The position numbers and the translations under genes are program-made. Below are positions 21,512-34,052 of a stretch of DNA of 64,000 bases, piece after piece. Below the pieces are notes generated by a model. That model had not been told where the DNA came from and searched no databases. It was given only the letters and a program-made list of their open reading frames with translations. Source of the DNA: Auricularia sp. M13. Taxonomy: Eukaryota; Basidiomycota; Agaricomycetes; Auriculariales; Auriculariaceae. How positions within the stretch are numbered: position 1 is the stretch's first letter; each line of letters begins with the position of its first letter. The stretch spans positions 1,674,001 to 1,738,000 of the forward strand of contig CM073201.1 in NCBI GenBank assembly GCA_037042915.1, read 5' to 3'.

Positions 21512-21815
21512 GGTTGACGGAACCTTCAGAGGCAAAGACGAGGAAGCAGATGTCAACTCGGGCAACTCCGACGATGGGCATCCCGAAGAGGCAAATTGAC
21601 ATAGATGCTTTGAGCCATTCTCCTCGTGCTCTGACCGTCCCAGATATTATTTTTTCCGTGATCATAACTGGCTGGCCCTGATTTCAACCGTATCTTTTTC
21701 ATGTCGATTGCTTCCGGTCCCTATTTTTTTGTCTCCGATACGCGTGTTTGGATCTCCGACTAATTACGGCCGACAGGGCCGGGTCTTGCCTTGTTCTTTT
21801 TCTTCCGCCACAATC

Positions 21816-24800
21816 ATGCCCCCTCGTCTGACGAGAGCTGCTGCAAAGGCCGCTGCAGTTGTAGATGCGTCTCCGGCGACCACTGTGGACGAGTCCCCGC
21901 TATTCAGTCGCAATGCATCATCAACGCCAATGACCAATTATTCGGAAGACCCAACAAGTGTCAAAAACCGAAAACGCGCCCGTCCAGCAGACGACAGTGA
22001 CATCGAAGGCTCTGTCGCTCGCAAAAGACCCGCTGCTTCAAGAAGGCCGAGCGGCAAGCAGATGGTGGTCGAAGTCCCCAAGCTTGCCAGTATTATGGTG
22101 ACAACTTCGCGTTTGAGGTGTGAACACATTTGACTCAAGTTTCAGTCCCCTCCAAAGGGCAAGGCAAAGCAAAATTCATCTGGCGAGGACAAGGATGAAG
22201 AAGAGACCGTTCAGCCTGAAGCATCAAGTCGCAAGTCTGAGGCTGAAGACGATGACGAGCCCGAGTCCGCTGGTGATGGCTCGGACTCTGAGTTTGAGCT
22301 TTCGGATCTCACTGAGGATGAAAACTTCGACGAATATGCTAGTGATGCCCTTGAGCCTGTGGACGAAGACGAGAACTATACTCCTGCGCCGCGTCGGACG
22401 CGTAGCTCTCCGAAGAAGGCGCCCAATCGCAGCAAGCTTGCTCTCGAGTACGACGAGGCCTCTGGCGAAGACGATCCTCTGGCTCTCATCGACGACGAAC
22501 AGATGATGCTAGACAGCGCCATCGAAGCGTCACTGGGGACCGCACGCGACGAGGCAGCTGTGCGTAACGGCCTCTCTAGCACTGGCGCTGGTTCGTCTGC
22601 CACTCCCTCGAAGCAACGCCGCTGCCCTGCGTGCAGCTGCAGCGGAAAAACGCGCGCGTCGCGCGTCTCAAGCTTATCGGGACGAGGACGCGCTCGACGA
22701 TTCCGACGCTGTTTCCGCTGCGTTTACTGAATCCGACGAAGGGGACATCCCCTTAAGCAAGAGCAAGGGGAAAGGCAAGGCCAAGATCAAGGCGACGAAG
22801 GTCAATCCCGCGAACAACAGGCAGGTGCATACTCTGGAAACAGTTAAAGTTGACCGCGCCGCCGCTCGTCGTGAGAAGCGCCTGGAGAAACAAGCCCAGC
22901 GCGCAGAGGAACGTGCACTCGTCAAGAAACTTGGTCGCAGGCTCACTCCCGTACGTCATGCATCTGACCGTGTCCTCTCTTCTATTAATGATCCCCGCAG
23001 GCGGAACGCACGACTCTGAAGCTTCACAAGCACCATCCAGGCGAGTTTTCATCGTATCGTCGTACCCAGAAGTTTATGCTATCCACCAGAGTTAAAAGAC
23101 GTTTGGGGAGATCTCGAGCAAAAAATCAAGATTAATGTCCCTGAAAGGGGTCAGCAACCGCCTGAGCTCAAGGTCCAGCTCCTGCCCTTCCAGCTTGAGA
23201 GTCTTTCGTGGATGCGTAAGCAGGAAGAAAGTGTTTGGGCCGGTGGAATGCTTGCCGTGAGATTGATCCTATATAGTCCGGAAATAATCTCACGGTCATC
23301 AGGACGAGATGGGGATGGGTAAAACCATTCAAACGATCGCATTGCTTATACACGATAGACACAAGCCCAACTTGGTGGTGGCGTACGTGTATACTTTCCA
23401 TCGATTCTCGACAACCAACTCATATTGTCTCAGACCGACTGTCGCCGTTGTGCAGTGGAAAAACGAAATCATGGCCAATACGCACGATTTCAAGGTGTTG
23501 CTCTGGCACGGAACAGGTCGCGAGCAGGATGAGAAGGAGTTGAAGAAGTACGACGTCGTCTTAACGACTTATGCCGTCCTGGAGAGCGCCTACCGCAAGG
23601 AAGTCCATGGTTTCAAGCGCAAAGGAAACATCCTAAAACAGAAGTCGGCTTTGCACTCATTCGAATGGTCCCGCATCATCCTCGACGAGGCGCACAACAT
23701 CAAGGAACGTTCGACCAACACTGCGAAAGCTGCTTTCGCGCTGAAGAGCAAATACAAGTGGTGCTTGTCCGGCACACCGCTTCAAAACCGCGTCGGCGAG
23801 CTATATAGTCTTGTCAGGTGCGTGAAGTTCTTACGTCTTGCATCGCCTTTCTGACAGCTCTCCAGATTCCTTGGAGGCGATCCGTTTTCGTACTACTTTT
23901 GCAAGAGCTGTCCTTGCAAATCATTGCACTGGAAGTTCGTGAATAATAGGGAATGCATCCGTACGTATAGGTGTATAACCAAAAACACCACATTGACTTT
24001 GCATCATCTTCAGAGTGTGGGCATACGCCTATGCATGTGCGCTACCGACGACGCCATACATCTAGGGGAGGACTGACTTGTCGAATAGCATACCTGTTTC
24101 TGGAACAACGAAATCTTGACCCCCATTCAGAAGGTGTTGTCTGTGGCATCTTTTTGATCAGACGTTAAATAAGTTTCAGAATGGCATGGTCGGCCCCGGC
24201 AAGACTGCCTTCAAAAAGCTGAAGATCCTATTGGACAGGATGATGCTTCGTCGCACCAAGGTGCGCGCATGGCCTACTCGTTCATTCTCGCGGCATTAAC
24301 CATGCCGACAGCTTGAGCGGGCGGATGACCTGGGTCTCCCACCACGAACTGTCATAGTGCGCAGGGACTATTTCAGTGAGGAGGAGAAAGAGCTCTACCT
24401 GTCGCTCTTCTCCGATGCGAAGCGCCAGTTCTCAACATATGTTGACTCTGGCACCGTATTGAACAGTGCGTGGCTGAGATCGATCCAACCTGATATTTAA
24501 TAGAGGCTCTTAGACTATTCAAATATTTTCTCCCTGTGAGAACCGTCTGCGTATCCGTAAGTGGCAATTACTCATCGTTCGCAGTATCACCCGCATGCGA
24601 CAGATGGCTTGCCATGTACGCGACCGGCATTGTAGTCTTTTCCCAGTCCACTGAATCCACTGCAGCCTGACCTAATTCTCAAGAGCAAGAAGAATAGCAT
24701 CGTAGAAACCGGCGAGGCCACCGTTTGCCGGCTGTGCAACGACATAGCTGAGGATGCGATCCAGTCGAAGTGCCGGCATATTTTCGTACGCGGCGCAAAT

Positions 24801-26247
24801 CTGCTGTGGACTTCTGCTGACATATCGTAGGATCGCGAGTGCATCAAGCAGTATCTGGAGGCTGACGTCGAAGCCACAGTAGGTCCTCAGTTCAACGACG
24901 TACTCGCATGCCTGAGCGTTACCATAGCCAGCTTGCCCAGTTTGCCATCTGCCGCTATCGATTGACCTTGAGGCGCCTGCTTTGGAGATCGACGAAAGCT
25001 CCATTAAAGCGCGACAGGGCATTCTCGGCCGTCTCGACGTCGATAATTGGCGCTCGTCGTCCAAGATCGAGGCCGCTTGTTGAGGAGTTGACGAACTTAC
25101 GCCGACAGGATGCTTCTACAAAGAGCATTGTATTTTCGCAATTCGTTAACTTCCTCGGTGGGTCAAATTGATAGCGCCAGTAGGTCATTGCTCACGTCGT
25201 GCGACAGATTTGATTGCATTCCGACTTCAGCGCGCCGGATTCAACGTACGTCGATTCAGCATGGTAGGCCCTTGTTTGAGCTTTGATAACGTTGCGCGCA
25301 GATTTGTCGCCTTGAGGGCACTATGTCGCCCATGGCGCGTGATGCTGTAAGCCTCCCCAACATATCGCTGAAGGATATTAATGATAGTCCCCAGACCATC
25401 CAACACTTCAGTGCGCAGGAAACTTGGCGTTTCGACATCACGCTGATCCTGTTGTAGTGAACAATGTGGAAGTTACTGTCTTCCTCGTCAGCTTGAAGGC
25501 CGGTGGTGTTGCGCTCAACCTTACAGAGGCTTCGCGAGTTTATCTCATGGATAGTTGGTGCGCTGATGCAGCCCGGAGGAACGTTCCATTCAGCTGCTGA
25601 CCTTCTGACCGTCTTAGGTGGAATCCGGCCGTTGAATATCGTTCGTGCAGTCTGGGCCACAAAGCTGAAGCTTACCATCATCTCAGAGGCGATGGACCGT
25701 ATACATAGACTCGGCCAACATCGACCAGTGCAGGCTATCAAGCTGGTCATCGAGGACAGCATTGAAAGCCGCATTGTTCAGCTTCAGGAAAAGAAGTCGG
25801 CAATGTGAGTCGAGGCCGTCATTTATCTATGGAGCAAAGCTTAATGTCATCGCATAGGATATCTGCTACCGTGCGCATCCGCCCCGATACTCTCACCCTT
25901 ATGCTCACCCGACTGCAGTTGAACACCGACGACACAGCGATGGGCCGATTGACACCAGAGGTATGTGCACATTGCGGGCGGGTTGACTAGATACTGATGA
26001 TTGACAAAGGATGTAAGCGTCAGCGGGTTCGACTGCAATCGTTTACTAACCACCACATCCTTAGTTGGGCTTCCTATTCAGGGTGCGCAGGGAGCATTCG
26101 GTCCGGCGATGCACACTGATGCCCGCGGCAGCTCTGAACTTGGTATCAAGGTTCCTGAAGGTCACTCGCACCGAGCGCGCGACCTTTTTGCCACGAATCC
26201 GGTCTCCTTGTGCTTACCTTACGCTTACGTGTCTTGTACAATTCTAG
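21816..26247 (+). CDS. RAD16: RAD16-type SNF2 helicase with RING finger (global-genome nucleotide excision repair)
   Basis: A long charged N-terminus ([14 protein letters not shown]…) precedes the helicase. SNF2 motifs in order: [17 protein letters not shown], motif [17 protein letters not shown], Ia [13 protein letters not shown], motif II DEAH ([15 protein letters not shown]), motif [23 protein letters not shown] finger ([20 protein letters not shown] … CPVCHLPL) is inserted before the second lobe, then [49 protein letters not shown] and [15 protein letters not shown] (motif VI). This order is diagnostic of Rad16, which with Rad7 scans silent chromatin for UV lesions and ubiquitinates targets. 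More than fifteen introns. A 46-nt intron near 22590-22635 keeps the frame in the N-terminal part. The end (LTPE-D-LGFLF) uses an apparent 3-nt exon; the last 50 codons to 26247 are unconserved and the true stop is uncertain. Confidence 0.9.
26010..26012 (+). other. Putative 3-nt micro-exon (GAT, Asp) of RAD16
   Basis: It is flanked by two introns of normal size and shape: 25961-26009 (GTATGT … CTGAT … AAAG) and 26013-26064 (GTAAGC … TTACTAAC … TTAG). Inclusion gives LTPEDLGFLF, matching the Asp of the Rad16 C-terminal motif. Skipping would remove one residue without changing the frame. Confidence 0.6.
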
Positions 26248-26735
26248 TTGATTCCGGTGGATCTGAGTATGGCCAAGGAAAGCGGTACATAACACTTCTT
26301 GTTGCAAGCGCAAAGCGGAAAACAGCTACGACACGTACAGACACGGTGGTAATGCGACAGGATCGGTGAGGGACGGTGATGTTATGCACGATATCTGCGA
26401 AGGAATGGCCTATCTAGCGGAACGCGATTTTGGGATAGCAGGTCCATAGCATGGGGTAATGACGGTGAGTGGTGAGTGGGTCTCGGGAATAATAGTTACT
26501 CAAATATAAACGCGGCAGGGGTAAACGAGACAACGCGTCCGTACTTCAGTTCAGGTAGATATGCTTGAGTTTTGCAGCGAGCTGGTCGCTGCGAACGAGG
26601 GTAGCAGTGCAGAGATGAGAGCGAGATCGGCAGATGAGAGCGACGACGGTGTTGTTGAAAAGCAGCAGAGATCAGGCGGTTCACGTTTAGCGTCCTTCCG
26701 GCAGGCTGTAACAGCAATTTCAGGCGAGGATGATT
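26248..26735. other. Region between the convergent ends of RAD16 and Mei2
   Basis: About 490 bp with no recognised coding sequence. A plus-strand frame from 26561 is antisense to Mei2 and unlikely to be real. It presumably holds both 3' untranslated regions. Confidence 0.35.
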
Positions 26736-29700
26736 CTAGGCATGGCCGTAGACCGGGCTGCGTCGCGACGGGGAGAGCTGCGCGCGCTGGTGGCGAGGCT
26801 GATGCGCGAAGAGAACGCGCTCGCGGGCACTTGCTTGAGACCGCTCCTTGCGCTTCATGTGCGTCGGCGCAGGGAAGGGCTAGAGATGGAGGTGAGCATT
26901 GTTTACGCCGCACGTCGTGGTTGAGACTGACCTCCGGCAGCCCTTGTTTGGGTCCCGAGGAATAGAAGATCTGCGATGACATCGGTAACAAATCCTTATC
27001 TAGCCGAGATTGCGATTACCTTCGGCCGCCACGATTCGCGCTCGTCCATGATGCACGAGTTCTTGAACTTCTCTGCAATGCTGGTCAGCGATCCCGCGTC
27101 CTTCGCCCAACTTCGAGAAGATACTCGCCAACGAGCGCCTCCTTGCCCCTGAAAAGAACGTGAACCTACGCGAATATGAAGTGGATCGGGAGAACGCACT
27201 GGTAGTTGGCGTAGGTCATTGGAGCACTTTCTGGGACGAGCACATGTTCCTGCCAGGTGTCAGCAGTCTTCCATTGGCCCACAAGCAACTAAATTACCAT
27301 TTGACGCCGAGTTTGGCCCTCGCGAAGGCCAGGAGGTCGTGGACTGACATGAAGTTAACGAACGCTAATGCAAGGGTCAGATCGTCGTCCAACACATTGG
27401 GAAAGTGACTCTCACCGTATCCGACGTTGCAGTTGTTCATGAAGTCCATCCTGACGCTCGTAAGCGCATGATCAAATGTTTTGATCCTCGGAGCTTACCT
27501 GAGGTAAAGGAAGTCGATGCGGCGGAAACAAACCTCGTTTATGAAGTCGATGAGATTCTTGTCCGTCATCTGGGAGCAGTGAGAAACGCCTCACAGGCCC
27601 ACAATCGCGCGTGGCAATGCATACCTTGTTCGGGATGTTCTTGATCATGACCGTCGTACGCGTATCTTCGCCGCGCTCGACCTTGCCGATGTCAAGGATG
27701 TTGCGCTCGTTGGAAGCGGCGTTGCTCGCGCCGGCGCCGTAGTCGGTGGGAGTAAAGATAGACGGGGTGAGAGGAGGCGTGCCGTCCGTCATGGACGTGA
27801 TGGGGGTGATGCTCGTCGGCGTGCATGCCGCGGTGCTGCTGGCGCTGTAGAAATTCTCGATGGAGGTATCGATCATGGGGAGTCGGGGCGGGTGGGCGAC
27901 GTGCGGCGTTATGGTCATCGGCGAAATGACTCCCGCATGAGGCTGCGTAGCGTTCGGGGTCGGGGCGAACATGGCAGCCTGATGACGGAGCATTTGGTCC
28001 ATCTGCACGGCGTGCGGCGGCATAACGCCGTAGTGCATGGGGGACGGGACCTGGTGCAGGTAGCTCAGCTCCTCGTCCCAGCTCAGCTTGCGGACGGGCA
28101 CGGCAGGGTCAAATTCGTACTGCGGGATGGACTGAGCGAACGACGACGCCGACTCGGGAGAGATGGGGGACATGGAGGGATATAGCGCAGGCGCATAACT
28201 CGCGGCGGGGACGACGAAGGGAGTTTGCGCATCAGAGGCCTCGTAATAGTGGGGCACACGACCTCTCCGGTCGTCGGAAGAGGCAGGAACGGACGGCTTG
28301 TAAGCGACGTTGGCGGTCAGGGCATGGTCTGTGCCATCTACTGCGGAAGGGGAGGCCTCCGGTATGCTGAGATCGGGTCTGTCATCGGCCGCTTGTCGTC
28401 CAACCCTGCCTGTAACTGCGTCGGTGCGGTACATGTCGAGCATGGAAACCTGGCGCTTCAGCCCCTGAGACACGACGGGAGCTTGCGTGCGGCGAGAACC
28501 ATTGAGACCATTCTGATACCCGTTGCTGCGAAGACGCGCGTTCAGGTTCTGCTCAGAAGTGGCGTGGTGGAGGCTGTTGCCAGCGTTGGTCCTCGACTGC
28601 GAGTGGCGGGCGTGAGGAGAGTTTCCGGACTGAGAACTGCCAGAGCCGCGACGAAGTCCGCTGTCTGCATGCTGACGCGACGGGGAGCTGCCAGGCGCCA
28701 TGGCTTGAGCACCCGACTGGACCTTGCCCATGGCGATCACGTGAGCCTGATCATCGACGAATGCAACGCGCATGCGGGTATCCAATATGGTACGGTTGTT
28801 AAGCTGAGAAAACGCGGTGAATGCGGCACGGCAGTCGAAGTATTCCACAATAAACTCAGAAAGACTCTGGAAATATAATAATAGAGTAAGAATTTACGGT
28901 GAGATACATCTTAGACGGCCGAAGAACATGTAAATGCACACCTGTTCGTTCGATTCCATGACTGAGAAGCTCTGCAAGTCTCCGAAAGAGGCTAGCATGT
29001 GCTGGAGTGTCATGGGATCCACGTGGCCCTGCGTCGAAATAGACAATTCCGCCTCGCCCTCCGCAATGAATTCTGAGCGGGGGAGAACCTAACGTGTGTA
29101 AGATGACGTCTAGAGATTCGGTGCTATCACGCACTCGACGCAGTTCGTTGGCATTGAATGCACGGGCAGAGAGGGTGACGTTGTCGAAGAACTTCTGGTT
29201 GGACATGATTCGCAGCGAGTCTAGGCACTGCCTCGTATTGAAGAACGCGAGAATGACCTGCATATGTGATGCGCAGATTCGGATGGCGCGGGCGGTGGCG
29301 CGCGGTAAAAACGGGCGGTTTCGATAACATTGCGATTGAAAACCGGAAAGTGCATCGCCAATTGATTAACATTACAGGGAAGAAGTCTCATTAGAGCTAC
29401 TCGATAAAGCCCAGCAGGCGCGGACGGAAAACTCACAACTCCGTGTTCAGCCTGATAGCGCACAAAAATGCCCCTAATATCTCCGCATGCCTGTCGACGT
29501 AACCATGAGGCAGAGCCCGCATGCTCTTGGACAATGACTCACGGAGAAGGCTTGTTTCAGGAGCTGAGAGGGAGCTTTCGGCGGGACTCCGCTGACCTAC
29601 AAGGGCGAGTTTAGCTGAGCATGATGGAAGGCGTGGGCGTAAGCTTCTAACCAGAAGAAACCTTCCGGACGACGCGGCGTTGGGATCGTTGTCTACAGGG

Positions 29701-30304
29701 TCGGGGGACGCCAGGAGCAACTGCAGGGACGAGGGATCGGACTCGTGCCTCGACGCGGCCTTTGAGAGGAAGGAGATTGACTGGGAGCGAATGACGGCGG
29801 GCCGGTGGGACCACTGGGACTGGAGGGAGGGGAAGTCTGGGGGCAGGCCGTCGGACGCGTGAGAAGGCGACGGCGGGGCGTCTCGCGGGTGCTGGACGTG
29901 CTGGGGGAACTTGTAGAGATCGAGGTGGCTTTTGACGCTGCTCGCGTCCGAGGTGGCCGCGGACTCTGGTGTGAGCGGCGGGGTGATGGGAGCGCTGTCG
30001 AGGCTCTTCCTGACTGCGCGCGGCATGGCTCTGAGCAGCGGCGAGGCGAGGTCGAGCGGGCCGAGATGCGGACGCTGGGCGGTGAAGGCGATGATGTCCT
30101 CGTCCGATTCGAAGAAGCGCGGGGCGTAGCGCATGGGGAAGTAGATGTTGGGCAGGGAGGGGGAGGAGCGCGCGGAGCGGCGGGTGGGCGTGCGCGGGGG
30201 CTGCACGGGGGTCAGCGTACGCGCAGGACGGCGGACACGGCGGGAACGGCCACCTGGGGCGCGGCGTCCAGCGGATCGAGGTCAGCCGAGCGCGGGAACT
30301 GCAT
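26736..30304 (-). CDS. MEI2: Mei2-like RNA-binding protein
   Basis: The start exon (MQFPRSADLDPLDAAPQ) joins across a 50-nt intron to PPRTPTRRSARSSPSLPN and a Ser/Pro-rich N-terminus. RRM1 reads LLVSGVPPKAPSQLL … FSACGDIRGIFVRYQAEHG; RRM2 includes HMLASFGDLQSFSVMESNEQ and FIVEYFDCRAAFTAF. After a disordered linker (about 27700-28700) the C-terminal RRM3, the diagnostic domain of the Mei2 clan, reads TRTTVMIKNIPNKMTDKNL, INEVCFRRIDFLYLRMDF, NNCNVGYAFVNFMSVHDLL and EKFKNSCIMDERESWRPK. Fission-yeast Mei2 drives entry into meiosis by binding meiRNA and sequestering the mRNA-elimination factor Mmi1; plant homologs also act in meiosis. The intron at 27073-27128 needs a GC donor (GCGAGT). The tail after WRPK (…KRKERSQASARERVLF…) is basic and unconserved. 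Confidence 0.9.
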
Positions 30305-31900
30305 GGGGACGATGGTGATGGTGAGAGGAAGAGAGGCGCGCGGAGGGGCTTGAAATTACGGCCACGCTCAAAAGGAAAGGGAGGGCGCGGATCGCTGATC
30401 GCCCCCAGCCGACCGCGCTCGGTGACGTTGTTAATTGCGAGTTTTCCGCCTTCACTACGCTGATTTTTTTTTGCCTTTTTATTACAACTCCGGCGCGGCC
30501 GTAACGGACAGTCCGACGCGCGGGGCGTGCATGCACCTCCTCCGGCTCGCTCTCTCCGTCCTCGCCACCGGCTGCACACCTGTCCGTTGCTAGTCCGTGT
30601 TAGTCGCCTTTTAAGCCCATCACTCGCCTCCTGCGCCCGTCTCACTGCCTCAAGCGCCTTGTCTGCGCCGCTTCTTGCTGCCCCGCCCCGCCGCAACGCA
30701 TTCTCACTCTCCAGGCACGCTCGGAAAGTCCCTCGAGATCTTGCCCGATTTGGTGATCGTCGATCTCCCGCATACCGGCGCAGCGCCACATCGGACGCTG
30801 AATCCACGTCGCAACATGCGGCGCAATGCATGGCGCCGGCGGGATGTTCGCTCGCGTCAAAACAAAAGCCTGCACGAAGAAGATGACGAACCCGTGTCTT
30901 CTTTGCTCCATCTTGAACTCTCCCCTCGAGAATTCCGCATTTATCACTGATCAAACCGCGTCAATCTCGCGTTTTAGACTAGACATCGATCCGACGAGGA
31001 GTGTCGCCGCTCCCACGACGTCGTGTCGGCACTCGACGTCACGCCTGCGAATCATATACAGGGACTCGGAAGAGAGCCTTCAACGTCCCGTTACATACAG
31101 ACATACTGTACAGTTCCGATAGAGACCCTTTTGACCATGCTGCCGACGCAAAAAAACATCATCTTCCGAGTCGGTCTGGAACAGATTCGCATGCCTTCTC
31201 GCCTGGCAGCCAATCTGCAGAGGAGCCGGTCCAACGACAGGCATATGGCATACGAGAAATACCAGGGAATTGCCATCCAATGCCATCAGCAGCATGCCGC
31301 CGACCACGCTCCAGGAAGGCGGATTGCCGGATTGGCTGCGTGCAAACCGAGAGCGGAAGCCAGGATCCGCGCGCGGGATCAAGTCGTCCGGTCCGGCCGA
31401 GCTCGCTGTGCGGGCGACGCAGCACGTTGCACGATGTTGGACCTGCGGCGTCCCCGTGGCCCGGTCTGTTTGCAACACGAGGGCCTGCTCGTGTTGGTAT
31501 GCGTGGATCACCGCGCCCGGTCCCCCGCTTGGCACGTTCCCGAGCTCCATCTCGCGCGGAAAGCGGTCAATCGTCCCCTCGCCCTGCTGGGCTTCGGACC
31601 CTGTGCACGCGCTTGCGTGACAGCATGGGCTCGACGCGTGGGCCTGTGCCCTGCGCATCATTGACAGCCTGCTGCTAATGAGTGACTGAACCCGAGCGGT
31701 TCAATGGCAGGATTCTGTCAGGGTCGTTTCTTGATTTGTACTGCGTGTCATGCCATGTCGCACGCAATGCCAGTCAAGACATTCCTTTGTCTCATTCCAG
31801 CCAATCTTCATCGCGATCACTTTCGGGATGGCCTATAGCACGCTTCCCTTGGCTGCGAATATTGCCCGGAGACGATTGTCAGCACGATAAGTGCAATATC
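30305..31900. other. Gene-poor region upstream of Mei2, about 1.6 kb
   Basis: The first 400 bp are probably Mei2 promoter/leader (pyrimidine-rich on the plus strand). Between 31000 and 31680 three plus-strand and one minus-strand frames of 110-225 codons overlap. None has recognisable motifs or stands out in composition. The frame at 31270-31620 (…EGGLPDWLRANRERKPG…) could be an exon of the candidate gene ending at 32251, but I cannot show it. Confidence 0.35.
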
Positions 31901-31929
31901 ATCATTTTCTCTGGATCGACGGGACTCAG

Positions 31930-32251
31930 ATGCCGCCAAGGAGATCTGCGCGTTCCGGCTCATCCAGTAGACCCTCGCCACTACCCTTTCTCTGAGAGCG
32001 AGGCCGGCGGATGAGACAGCGAGATCCTCAGGCGCACCCAAGTACAATCATCAGAATCTTGTCAAGTTGCTTACACAGAAGTCTCAGGGCCAGGTAACAA
32101 AGACAATGCAGTGGCACCCGTGGGAGTCGCACGTAAACGTCCGCAGACGGCGAACGGCCGCGCGCAACTGGCCGGCCTGAAGTTTGCCATTACACACGAC
32201 GCGGAGCGCACGAGAGCGCTGATGAAGAAATCTGGGGCTCGATATCTGTAG
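31930..32251 (+). CDS. Candidate 3' exons of an unrecognised gene
   Basis: An exon reading …SSGAPKYNHQNLVKLLTQKS ends at a CAG before GTAACA. A 53-nt intron (about 32095-32147, acceptor CCGCAG) joins it in frame to TANGRAQLAGLKFAITHDAE, then RTRALMKKSGARYL and TAG at 32249-32251. The intron has the size usual in this window and both exon pieces look protein-like. I cannot fix the 5' end: further upstream, DAAKEICAFRLIQ is a possible earlier exon, but the join is unclear. No family is recognised. It may equally be a chance frame. Confidence 0.35.
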
Positions 32252-32274
32252 ATCGCAGCGGTCCGCTGCGATCT
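32250..32274. repeat. Perfect 25-nt hairpin
   Basis: A 12-base arm (AGATCGCAGCGG), a single T and the exact reverse complement. It begins on the stop codon of the candidate gene ending at 32251, so it could form in the 3' end of that transcript. The rest of the surroundings shows no matching terminal repeats. Confidence 0.7.
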
Positions 32275-34052
32275 AGTTAGTGGTCAATCGCCGCGCTTGC
32301 TGGTTCACGGGCGCAGCCTAGCCCCGCGGCGCGCATCAAACAGCGGCCTCCTCAAGGGCATTATTCGCCGGAAGATAACAGATAAACCAGAGTCCTGAAA
32401 CGTTGGACCCTCTGAAATTCCTACGCCCTGGATAAATGGTTTGTGCAGGAAATAGCTCACCAGCTTGCCTCACGGTGCATCAATGAATGCGACTGATATT
32501 CACGAGAGCACGTGATCTCCGGCAACTACACATACGCTCCATCTATGCAACGTATAACACCAGATACGATAGTCAACGAGCCGCGCCACACGTTATCTGA
32601 CGGTAACGCAGACCGTGCGGTCCCATAAGTCATCATCTAAGGGATCTAAGAGTTCCACGATCACGTGACCGGAAAGTAACGGGGCGCGATAACAAGTACA
32701 ATGCCAGCGCCTAATTGTACCACTTGGCCGGCATGCGTGCAACTCTTGGACAGTGAGCAGGAGCAGAACCGCCAACGGTCCCGCGCTCTGTAGCCTGAGG
32801 CTGTTAGGTGCGATGCCGGATTCGTCGCACCGCCCCAGCAGCCGTTCCTCCAGTAACAGCGACGACGTGTGACTCTCTAGTGCAGACTTTCGCACCGCGG
32901 TGGTCAGGACCAGTGACGGACGGTTGGGCGGGAGCTGAGGGTGGCCAGGCGCTTCACGTCGGCCATCCCCGACTCGCGAACGCCGTTGGGGAGTGCCCGC
33001 GCGCCTGGCGGCTGATATAGGCGGCAGTCCCGCCCCGCTGGCGACGGCATGCATATTTCACAACTACTCATCCCTCGTGCAAAACTGTCATAGGCCGCCG
33101 GGATAGTCCAGTGTTTACGCGGCGTCGTGGCCCTGGAGGACGCCAGCCGCCAGTGGTGTGCCAGTTGCGGGTGGGAGACTCATTTGAAATGACGTGACGC
33201 ATGCGCGCAGAATGCGAGAGCGAGCGCGGAGGAGTGAAGGTGCCGGCAGCGGTCTTCTTCTCTATGCAGTGCGTAACGCCTGCAGCTGTCAGTCGTCGAC
33301 CCCTCGCGCATGTGCGGTCGCGGAGTCCGCCACGCACCGCTTGTGATGCACACGTAATGATGTGTGACTGAAACGTCCTCTTGCACTCCCCGCATTCCAC
33401 CGCTCGCCGCGCAAGCTGGGAGAATGGGTCGGGCCGCGGTGCGTCGGAGGTAGTGTGAGAGTGAACAACGCGGCGCAGGCGGGCTTCTTCCGCGCTTGTG
33501 CTGCAAGGCTATCTCGTCCACGCGAGCAACGGCGTTCCCAGCCACGAACGTCCCTCCCCCGCGAAATCCTCCTTGCGTCGCGAAGCTGCGACGATCGGAT
33601 GAGGACGTACAGTGTAGGCAGCGACGCCAGTGGCCGCAGATGCAGGCGTAGCGCACTCGTCCGGCAGGCCGACAGAAAGCGCGAGCTCGTCTTAGTGCGG
33701 CAGGCGAGGGCTGCTCCAGGCAGCCCATCGGTCGCCTCCCGAGAATGCTACGACGAGACGAGCCTCCTGTACGACCCAAGGACGCGTACGCATCGCGTTA
33801 TGACGGCGGTGTTCACAGGGGAAAGAGTGTCAATGTGTGTGGATCAATCCTTCGGGACGACTCTTTAAGAATCAAGCTCAGTGGCGATGCCGCCTCCGCC
33901 AAACTGGGCTTGCACCGGGAATCGCGAGGCAATCCCTCACATACGCTCATACGCTCATTTTACACGGGCCCGGACGCTTGCATATTGAGTATGAGTCGAT
34001 GACTTATCCAGACGGGATCGTTGGGATAGCCACAGTGAAAGGATCCCGAGAT
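32275..34052. other. Gene-poor region, about 1.8 kb
   Basis: Several open frames (for example 32593-33054 and 33180-33779 on the minus strand) are Arg/Ser/His-rich, overlap other frames and show no family features. I see no RNA gene, no long repeat and no transposon remnant. It may contain regulatory sequence or an exon-rich gene that cannot be read by eye. Confidence 0.35.

Noticed and set aside
22590-22640. Apparent frameshift in the RAD16 N-terminal region
   Set aside because: A 46-nt intron (donor GTTCGT, acceptor GTGCAG) joins SSTGA to [18 protein letters not shown] in frame, so no lesion is needed.
26561-26991. Frames on both strands near the end of Mei2
   Set aside because: They overlap the last Mei2 exons, which are supported by WRPK…GPKQGLPE continuity.
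31001-31678. Overlapping 200-codon plus-strand frames
   Set aside because: Three phases are open at once and none shows motifs; GC-rich DNA explains the lack of stops. Only the frame feeding the 32251 end was kept as a possibility.
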